Notes under the pieces: model-generated
What the model was told of the DNA's origin: nothing
What the model saw: the letters and a program-made list of their open reading frames with translations, nothing else
Database searches by the model: none
Translations under genes and position numbers: made by a program
Shown: piece by piece, positions 29,862-38,000 of the stretch
Layout: the number at the start of each line of letters is the position of its first letter
Numbering within the stretch: the stretch's first letter is position 1
Assembly: GCA_041166745.1 (NCBI GenBank)
Contig: JBEEGH010000003.1
Span: 1-64,000, forward strand
Length of the DNA: 64,000 bases
Source of the DNA: DASUCS01 sp041166745
GTDB lineage: Bacteria > Actinomycetota > Acidimicrobiia > Acidimicrobiales > JACDCH01
Direction of reading: 5' to 3'

Positions 29862-30404
29862 ATGCCTCGACGCGACGACTGGCTGCTCGGGCAGCTGCCG
29901 ATGGGGATGCTCGAGGACGACTTCTTCGCGCGCTTCGTCGGGATCTTCCAAGAGGTGGCCACCACATACCTCGACGGCGTCGACAACCTCGAGAGCGTGG
30001 TCGACGTGACCGTCGCGCCCGAGCCGGTCGTTCGATGGTTGGGGGCGTGGCTGGGCGTCGACTCGATTGATTCGTCGTTGCCGCACGAGCTCCAGCGGCG
30101 CATTGTCCGCGAGTCTGGCCGCATCCTCGCGTGGCGGGGCACCCGCCGAGGTCTCACCGGATTTCTCGAGCTCGTGAGCGGAGGGCCCGTCGAAATCGAG
30201 GAGACTGGTGGCGTGTTCGCTGAAGGGGAAGCACCGCGTGGGCCGGCCACCGTCGTCATTCGGGTGGAGTCGACCGGCTGGGTGCCGGAAGGCGACTTCG
30301 TGGCGTGGGTGCAGGACGAGCTTCCGGCCAACGTTCGATTCGGGCTGTACGTCGGTGATCGTCAGTTGTGGCCGGTAGAGCCCGCGGCCGCGGCGGCCAG
30401 CTGA
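29862..30404 (+). CDS. Tail protein I-like baseplate protein (Pvc12-like)
   Basis: A 180-residue phage tail protein I (P2 gpI) family member: LPMGMLEDDFFARFVGIFQE, LDGVDNLESVVDVTVAPEPV, RWLGAWLGVDSIDSSLP, ILAWRGTRRGLTGFLELVSG and the C-terminal VRFGLYVGDRQLWPV. It completes the wedge trio with gp25 and J. No tail-fibre gene follows it, unlike many eCIS clusters. Confidence 0.92.
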   Translation: MPRRDDWLLGQLPMGMLEDDFFARFVGIFQEVATTYLDGVDNLESVVDVTVAPEPVVRWLGAWLGVDSIDSSLPHELQRRIVRESGRILAWRGTRRGLTGFLELVSGGPVEIEETGGVFAEGEAPRGPATVVIRVESTGWVPEGDFVAWVQDELPANVRFGLYVGDRQLWPVEPAAAAAS

Positions 30405-30835
30405 TGCCGGAGATCACGTGCCCGAGCTGCGGCACGGTCAGCCATTTCGAACAGCTCCGGCGTGACGCCGAGGAGTTCTGTCGCATCTGCGACTACCCGT
30501 TGTTCTGGGCCAGGTCGACCGAGCTCGGCAACGGGCTGGCCACCGAGGGCAGCGGCGAGAGCCTGCGGCGCCTTCCCGGAACCGCCGGCCGCGTTGTCGG
30601 CGCGGCGATCGACTGCCCGACGTGCACGGAACCAAACCCGTTCACCAACACCATCTGCATTCGCTGCGGCAGTGAGTTGCGTCCCGCGGCTCCCGAGCCC
30701 GAGGTCGTGCTGCCGCCGCCCCCTCCGCCGCCCGAACCCGAGCCCGAACCGGAGCCCGTTCGGAACTGGTGGCCGATCATCATCGGCGTCGGGATCCTCG
30801 TCGCCGTTCTGCTGCTGATCCTGCTCACCCGCTGA
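30404..30835 (+). CDS. Zinc-ribbon protein with C-terminal membrane helix
   Basis: A 143-residue protein: two Cys4-type zinc ribbons (CPSC at 6-9 with CRIC at 26-29; CPTC at 71-74 with CIRC at 85-88), a Pro/Glu spacer (about 93-118, poly-Pro then alternating Glu-Pro), and a membrane helix at about 122-141 ending the protein. It is tail-anchored, so the ribbons face the cytosol. It overlaps the tail protein I stop by one base, so it is made with the baseplate; a bridge between particle and membrane is a reasonable inference. Confidence 0.85.
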   Translation: MPEITCPSCGTVSHFEQLRRDAEEFCRICDYPLFWARSTELGNGLATEGSGESLRRLPGTAGRVVGAAIDCPTCTEPNPFTNTICIRCGSELRPAAPEPEVVLPPPPPPPEPEPEPEPVRNWWPIIIGVGILVAVLLLILLTR

Positions 30836-30872
30836 CGCGCCGCCCCCTCCGCCACTGGTTCCGGCCAGGTTC

Positions 30873-30924
30873 CCTCCTTTAAGGAGCGGATGCGGCGTCA
30901 TACGCCACTTTTCCTCCGCAAAGC
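30873..30924. repeat. Inverted repeat arm, left (pair with 31961-32011)
   Basis: The arm holds CTCCTTTAAGGAG (30874-30886), then GCGGCGTCATACGCCACTT (30892-30910), then a diverged tail ending AAAGC. The right arm at 31961-32011 is its reverse complement with the 19-mer identical and the stem-loop nearly so. Each arm is itself two small hairpins. The arm includes the stop codon of the DUF559 gene. Confidence 0.8.
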
Positions 30925-31815
30925 ACTCGCGATGTGGTCTGCGACGTATCGGGGACGGCGCGTGACGTCGTACCAAGTGAAGCGCAGGACCAGCCAGCCG
31001 AGCTGTTCGATCGCGTTCTGCCGCTCGAAGTCGAGCGTCGTTGCCTCGGGTGTTCCGTGGACGGACCAGCCGTCGACCTCGATCGCGATGAGGAGTTCGG
31101 GATAGGAGAAGTCCGGCCGAGCGACGAAGACGCCTTCCTCGTAGATCTTGTGTTGAAACACGGCGCGTGGCAGCCCATAGCGGTCGAAGATCTTCGCCAT
31201 GAGTGGTTCGAGATCACCATCGGGCCGGTCGTCGCCCAATGCGCGCTCTGCCAATACGAGACGTAGGACACCGGAGCCGTCTCGTCCAGGACGCCCGACG
31301 TTGTCGAGCATCGTGCGAAGGCCGTCGATCGTGAACAGCCGCTGGATGAGGCCACGCTCGACGGCTCTAGCGACGACCGTCGGCCCGGCGACTCCGCCGA
31401 GTTGGACGAGGGTCAGAAGCGGGTGCGTCGTCGCGATGTTCTGGACGACCGAGATCAGGTCAGGGACCAGCGCATCCGAACGATGAACGATGACGCTCCG
31501 GAGCGTGAGTCGACGATTCGGTTGCACGCAGATCTCCGGGCAGTCGGGCCAGTCGACGCCGAGCTTCCAGAGCGCGGCCGCCGAACGGTGTGATGCCGCG
31601 GCGATTCCACCCGCGGCCCACACGGCGGCGAGCAGTCGCTGTTCCTTCGTCGCCGGAGATCCGGCCATTCGAAGCACGCCGGAATGAGGGATGGAGATCT
31701 GTCCTCGCTCGCGTGCTCGGCGGACCTCATCCCTTGTGAGTCCTGCATCTCGCCTACGGACGAGCCCGAGGCGCACCCGGCCCTGTCGATCGAGTTCCTG
31801 CCAGTTGATGGTCAT
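30898..31815 (-). CDS. AbiEi-N/DUF559 protein (Vsr-like endonuclease fold)
   Basis: A 305-residue protein: an N-terminal AbiEi-like winged helix (LVRRRDAGLTRDEVRRARER, SIPHSGVLRMAG), a middle region resembling AbiEi antitoxins, and a C-terminal DUF559 nuclease-like domain (RPDFSYPELLIAIEVDGWS, FERQNAIEQLGWLVLRFTW). Acidic residues of a PD-(D/E)xK-type site appear present. ATG 31815 has GGAGGAAGG just upstream. Such genes are common solitary accessory genes in Acidimicrobiia-type genomes. It interrupts the eCIS locus between the baseplate and DUF4255 blocks, bounded by inverted repeats; it looks unrelated to injection. Confidence 0.85.
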   Translation of the reverse strand: MTINWQELDRQGRVRLGLVRRRDAGLTRDEVRRARERGQISIPHSGVLRMAGSPATKEQRLLAAVWAAGGIAAASHRSAAALWKLGVDWPDCPEICVQPNRRLTLRSVIVHRSDALVPDLISVVQNIATTHPLLTLVQLGGVAGPTVVARAVERGLIQRLFTIDGLRTMLDNVGRPGRDGSGVLRLVLAERALGDDRPDGDLEPLMAKIFDRYGLPRAVFQHKIYEEGVFVARPDFSYPELLIAIEVDGWSVHGTPEATTLDFERQNAIEQLGWLVLRFTWYDVTRRPRYVADHIASALRRKSGV

Positions 31816-31926
31816 CGCCTTCCTCCCCGTAGTGAACCGAGGGGGAAGTACGTCGTTCACCGTACAGAAGGGCAGTGACACTCAGTCTCGGCGACGTCGG
31901 TCGTCGTTGCCCGCCGACCACGATTG

Positions 31927-31939
31927 CTCCTCTAAGGAG
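31927..31939. repeat. Extra stem-loop near the right repeat arm
   Basis: CTCCT-CTA-AGGAG resembles the stem-loop of the inverted-repeat arms (CTCCTTTAAGGAG). It lies 34 bp outside the conserved right arm, between the DUF559 start and the arm. It may be a decayed copy of the same element. Confidence 0.45.
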
Positions 31940-31960
31940 TCAACGTGCGGGAGCCCACAG

Positions 31961-32011
31961 CTTTCAGGAGCGGAAGTGGCGTATGACGCCGCCAAACCTC
32001 CTTAAAGGAGG
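31961..32011. repeat. Inverted repeat arm, right (pair with 30873-30924)
   Basis: Holds AAGTGGCGTATGACGCCGC at 31974-31992, the exact reverse complement of the left-arm 19-mer, and CCTCCTTAAAGGAGG at 31997-32011, a 7-bp stem with a single-base centre. GGCGT-ATG-ACGCC inside the 19-mer is also a hairpin. A direct repeat of GGAGAAGCGC follows. No target-site duplication is apparent. Confidence 0.8.
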
Positions 32012-32050
32012 AGAAGCGCGGAGAAGCGCGGGGACGAGCGTCCTCCGCGG

Positions 32051-35000
32051 TCAGGTTTCGGGGTTGGTCATCGTGATGGTGTGCGCGACTGCCCCGGGGG
32101 TGACGGTTACGCCGGTCTCTGTCTTGCCCTCGGTGAAGCCGGGGATCGTGATCGTCGGCGGTGGCGGCGGTGACGTCGTCGAGGGATGGATCTTCGACGC
32201 GTGGATCGTGTACGTGTGGTCTGGGTCCAGGTTGCTGTACACGTACGTGGGCCCGGTCTTGGTGCCGAGGCTCGTGTTGGTCGTCTCGTCCGTGACCTCG
32301 ACCGTGGCGTCGGTGACTGTCGCCCCCGTCGCATCGTGCACCGTGATCGTGAGCGTCGTGAGGCCCTTGACGATCGTGTCGCCGATGTCCTGGGTATCGC
32401 CCGCGTCGACCGATGATCCCGAAGTGTGCTCGGTCGGCGTCTTGCGGCCTGTCCCACCCGGATACGTGAGCGTGTAGCCCGATGCACTCGGCGCGACGTA
32501 ACGCAAGTAGTTGATCGTGTTGCCGTTCTCGGTGGTGTCGGCCGTGGAGATGAGTACCACCGGGGTGCCGCTGGCGGTGGCACCGGTGTAGAGGTTGACG
32601 GTGAGCCCCGCGGTGCCTGCGGTCGGCTGGGTGCCACCGTCTTGCACGAGCACTCGCCCGTAGATCCGGGCCTCTTGTACGAGGACGGTCTGGCTCGCCG
32701 AGGCGTCGCCGACGTTGATCGTCTTTTCGGTCACGTCGAGCGCAGTCAGGTGTGGGCTCACCGCGGTGATGCCGATCGTGTACGTGCTCGGCAAGACCTG
32801 ATTGAAGGTGGCGACACCGGTGGCACTCGTCACCGCGGTGTACGGGTCCGGCGCCCGCTGCGCCGGGCTGACCTTCGGTGTCAGCGTCACCGTCGTGCCG
32901 ACGATGGGGATGACCGCGCCGGAGGCATTGGTCACGGCGGACCGGACTGTGACGGTCGTGGACACCGTATTGACGCTGATCGTGCCGTCCTGGATGAGGA
33001 CCTGACCGTTCTGAACGGTCGCCTGTACCTCGAACTGTGTGAAGCCGGCCTTGTTGAACCGCACGAAGTAGCTGCCGTTCGGGACGGCGGAGATGCTGTA
33101 TTGACCGACGACCGTCGACACCGTCGCCGACGTCGCGGTGAACAGGGTGGTGTTGGGTGTGTTCACGTCGGCCACGGTCACGACGACGTCGTTCTCAGCC
33201 GCAGCCGTCGCGCTTCCCCATCTGGTCTTGGTAGTGCCCCTGATCGTGTTGCGCTGCTGCAACAACGTCACGTCTTGGGTGAGATCCGCGCCGGCGGTGA
33301 ACGTGATCGTGAAGCCGAGTTGCCCGTAATTCGGCTTGTTGAAGTTGAAGCTCCATCCGACGGGTTCGAGACCGGTGAAGCCCCATGCTCCGGTGGTCGC
33401 GTCGGAGTTCATCGTCCGCACCTGGTTGAGCGACGGGCTCGTGGCGGTGACGCTCACGCCGCCGATCGGCGGATTGCCCGTCGCGCTGCCGTCGTGGATG
33501 ATTCCGCTAACCGACGCCTTCTTGGCGATGAGCATGATGTCGGCCAGCGCGTCCGCACTTCCGTTCGCGACCGTGAAGTCGGGAACGGCCGTGACGCCGG
33601 TCGGCAAGGAGTAGTCGGTCAGGTCGACGGTCGGGGTGTACCGGTCGTCGACCAGGCCAGGAACATCACCAGACGGGTCGGCGCTGTTCGCCATCGTCCC
33701 GGCGAAGCTGAACGTTCCGTCGGCGAGGGTCGTCAACACCAGCGGAGCGGTGTTGCCCGCGACGTGGCCCGTGATCGTCACTGCGAGGCCAGGAACGTTT
33801 GCGGTGGCCGCGTTGGCGGTGTCGACGATCTTGCTCTTGACCCGACCGGACACCGATCCGAGCTTGAGCAACGTGACGGTCTGCGTCGCCGTTTGCCCAG
33901 TCACCATCGTGAACTCACGGCCGGTGCCGCCGGCCGCACTCGTCTGGCATCCGGGGGCGTAGGCCGTCACCTGGTACTTGTCTGTGGCGGTGTTGGGATC
34001 CGTCGGGGGCAGGCCATCGAACGCCAGCGGGTTGTTCACCGATTGCACGCCGAACAATGTCTGGTTGAAGCCCGTGGCGGCGCGGGTGAGCGTGACGCGG
34101 GCGGAGGCGGGCGTCACCGGTGTGCCGCCGCCCGCAGCGCACTGGACGAGAATCGGGAGACGGCCGCGCTTCACCATGTCGACGTCGAAGTGGAGTGGAT
34201 CACCGGCGTTGAAGTTCAGGGCGGTGGTCGACACCGATCCGTAGCTCGAGAGCGAGAATGCGAACTGGTAGGTGCCGGGGAGGATGGCGTCGGTCCCGCT
34301 CGTCCGCGGATCGTTGACGTGTACGAATCCGTCTGGGAAGCGGTTTTCGAGGTTGAAGGTCACGCCGGTTGCCGTCGCGGTGGTCGCGGCGGACAGCACG
34401 ACGGTGGTGTTGCTCGTACGTGACGTGATCGTCGTGCTGTCGGGGATGCCAGGGCCCGACACGACCTTGCCGATGTCCGTGTCGGCGAAGACGGCGCTGG
34501 CGGACACGAGTGAGGTGTCGCTCGCGGTGACGCCGTCGGTGAACTGCGGGCTCGGGTTCGGATGATCGACGTTGTTGGCAACGGTGAGCGTGACGCCCGT
34601 ACCCAATGGTGACGTGACCGTCGCCAGTACTTGACTCGCTTGCTCACTGCCGCCGGCACGACCGTGCAGGAAGACCGCCCCGCTGAGGGTGGCGGGCAGC
34701 GCCTGCAAGGTGATGTCGCCCTTGTCGACGTTCAGGAGTTGGTTCGTGAGCTGCGGATCGATGCCGCCCGCGACCGGCCGATCGATGAAGCCGTCCGCAT
34801 GGATCGCGATGTCACCCCGCGAGAACTTGAACGCCGATGTGACGACAGTGAACTTGCCGGCGCCATCGAAGGTGGCCGCGGGCGCCGTGCCCCGGGCGAT
34901 GTCGAACGCGAAGAACGGCGCCGTCTGGGTCAGCCGGAAGGTGTACCCGGTGATGCCGGTGACGGTGATCGTCGGAGTCGGAACAAGTGTCCGCACACCG

Positions 35001-38000
35001 TTGCGCGTGTAGACGACCGTGCCTTGCAACGGAGACGTCGGACCCTGCGGCAGGAGGAAGGCGACCCTGGTGGCGCTGTCGCCGTTCACCGTTGCCGTGA
35101 TCGTGTCCGTCGTTCCCGCGGCCGTGATGTCGTACGTTCCGGGATCGAGCCCAGTGAAGAAGGCGGGTCCGCCGCCGGCGAGCAGGGTCGGCGTTGTGCC
35201 CCTACGTACGACCGTGGTGCCTTGGCTGACCGTGACCGCCACCGCTCCGATGTCAACCGCGGTTCCGGTCGCGTTCGGTCCTTGCACGCTCACCTCGAGC
35301 CGACCGAGGATCACCGTGATCCGCCTGAGGTCGTTCGACACGGTCACGGTCGCCGTCTGCGACGCCCCCGTTACCGTGACGACCCAGTCGCCCGCGTCGA
35401 GCCCGCTGAAGATGGCCGCTCCCGTCAGCGGAGTGTTCTGCGGGCCGATGGTGGTGCCCCCCTTTGTGATCGACACCGGAACGTTGCCGATGTCAACCAA
35501 TGAGCCGCCGGCGTCGCGTGTCTGCACGCTGACTTCGAGGCGCCCGAGGGTGAGGGAGACCTTGGTGATGTGATTGTTGGTGACGTCCGCGGGGAGCGTC
35601 TGCGTGCTGTTCGCGAACGTGATGACGTAGTCGTTGGCTTCGTCGACTCCGGTGAACACGGCGGGGCCGGCAAGAGCGGGGGTGTCGGCCGTCACCGTCG
35701 TCGTGCCCAGCCGCGTGAGCGACACGCGCACACTTCCGATGTCGACCAGATTGCCGTTGGCGTCCCGCGTCTGGACCGTCACCTCGACGCGGCCGAGGAT
35801 CAGCGACGTACGTTGCGTCGTGTTGTCCTCCACCACCACGCTCAGCGGCTGCGTCGAGCCCTCGATCGCAATCGTGTACGTGCCCTCGTCGAGGAATGCG
35901 AAGACGGCGGGACCACCGCCACTCGCGATCGAAGGCGTAGTAGCCGTCTTCGTAACAACCGGGTTCGAACCATTCAGCGTTGCGGTGACCACTCGGCCAC
36001 CGATGTCGATCGGGGCGGCGTTCGCATTGAGCGTCTGAACGCTGACCTCGAGGCGGCCGAGTATCAGCGCCAGCTTGCTCGTGTTCGCGTTGACGATCGC
36101 GCTCAGCGACTCCATCGACGTCCCCGGGAAGGTGATCGTGTACGTGTCCGGGTCGAGGCCGTCGAAGATCGCCGGCCCATTCGCCGGGGTCGTCAGGTTC
36201 CTGCTGACCGCGGGATTCAAGGTCGTCGACGTGATCGTCACGTTCACGTTGCCGATGTCGACCGCGAGGCCGGCAGCGTCGCGCTTCTGGGCGCTGACCT
36301 CGACCCGGCCGAGGATGATGCCGGTCGTCGCTAGGTTGGCGTTCACGGATGCGGTGAGCGACTTCTGCGACGTGCCGGGGAACGTGACGATGTAGTCGTC
36401 AGGGTCGAGGCCGTTGAATGCGGCGGGGCCGGTGGCCGGCGTCGTCACTGTCCGGGTCACGACGGGGGACAAGGTCGTCGACGTGATCGTCACGTTCACG
36501 TTGCCGATGTCGACCGCCAGACCGGACGTGTCTCGTCGTTGGGCGCTGACCTCGAGGCGGCCGAGAACGATGCCGGTCGTCGCGACGTTGCCGTTCACGG
36601 ATGCGGTGAGCGACTTCTGCGACGTGCCGGGGAACGTGACGATGTACTCGTCAGGGTCGAGCTCGTTGAATGCGGCCGGACCGGTGGCCGCTGTCGTCAC
36701 CGTCCGGGTCACGACGGGGGACAAGGTCGTCGACGTGATCGTCACGTTCACGTTGCCGATGTCCACGGCCAATCCGGCCGCATCACGTTGTTGGGCGCTG
36801 ACCTCCAGCCGCCCAAGGATGAGCGCGACCTTGACGGTGTTCGTGTCGGTCACGTCGACATTCAGGAGCTCCTGGTGCGACGCTCCGGGGAACCTGACGT
36901 CGTAGTTGCCCGCCTCGAGACCGTTGAAGAAGGCGATTCCGTCAGCGCCCGTTGATGCCGACGCGAAAACCACGAGTGACGAGGGTTTCGAGATCGTCAC
37001 GGTCTTGCCGTTGAGCCCGACCGTTCCTCCAGCACTCGTCCGAGTCAGCACACTCACCTCGAGCCGCCGCAAGAGGATGGTCACCGGCGTCGTCGTGTCG
37101 ATCGTGACGGGGGCTGTGGTCGCCTCACTCGGGAAATCGGGGAAATCGACTGCGTAGGTCTCGGCCGCTAGTCCACTGAATGTCACAGTTCCGTTGATCG
37201 AGGTGGTTTGAGACGAGATGACGGTCGCGCCCAACGAGATCTGCACAGCGACGCCGTTCGCACTCTCGAGGTCGCCATTCTGGTTGCGCTGCTGCGCAGT
37301 CACGAAGATCTTGCCGAGTTGGTGCAGCGGGATCGGTTGCTCGATCGTCTGCGTCGGCCCGACGTTGATCACCACCGGAGCGTTCGGGATGTAGTCGGCT
37401 CCTTCAGCGACAAGAAGCCACGCGCCCTCGTCGAGCGTCCCGGTGAACGAGTAGCGACCGTCCCCATCGACCGAGTCGGCGAGCACCGTCTTGTTCGGAT
37501 CTCGCACCGAGGTTGCCGTCACTTGCATCCCTGGCACGGTGATCGGATTGTTGTGGGCGTCCGTCAGGATGCCGGTGACCGTGGGATTGAGCTGCAGGAG
37601 CACGATGGCGCTCACCGGGATCTCGTTGAAACCCGGTGGCACCAGGACGGTGATGTCCTTCGGCTTGTACAGCGACGCGGTCACGTGGAACGTCCGCAGG
37701 CCGGGCGTGACCTGATCGAACTGCGCGACGCCTGCGATGGTCGGAATGTTGTGGGGACCAGTGTGCTCGTCGGTGTAACTGACGTTGACGTCGAAGACCG
37801 GGGGACCAAGCGATGGGGTGAGCTTGTGGTTGTCGGCCTGATCCTGGACCGAGATGGAGACCTTGCTCGTGAGGTCGAGCGTCACTGCGGGAGCCGTCGG
37901 CATCGACATGTCGACGTTCTTGAGTCCGCCGGCGGCGATGTCGACCACGGTGGACTGTGTGATGTAACCGAACTTCTCGAACGTGACCTTGTACGACCCC

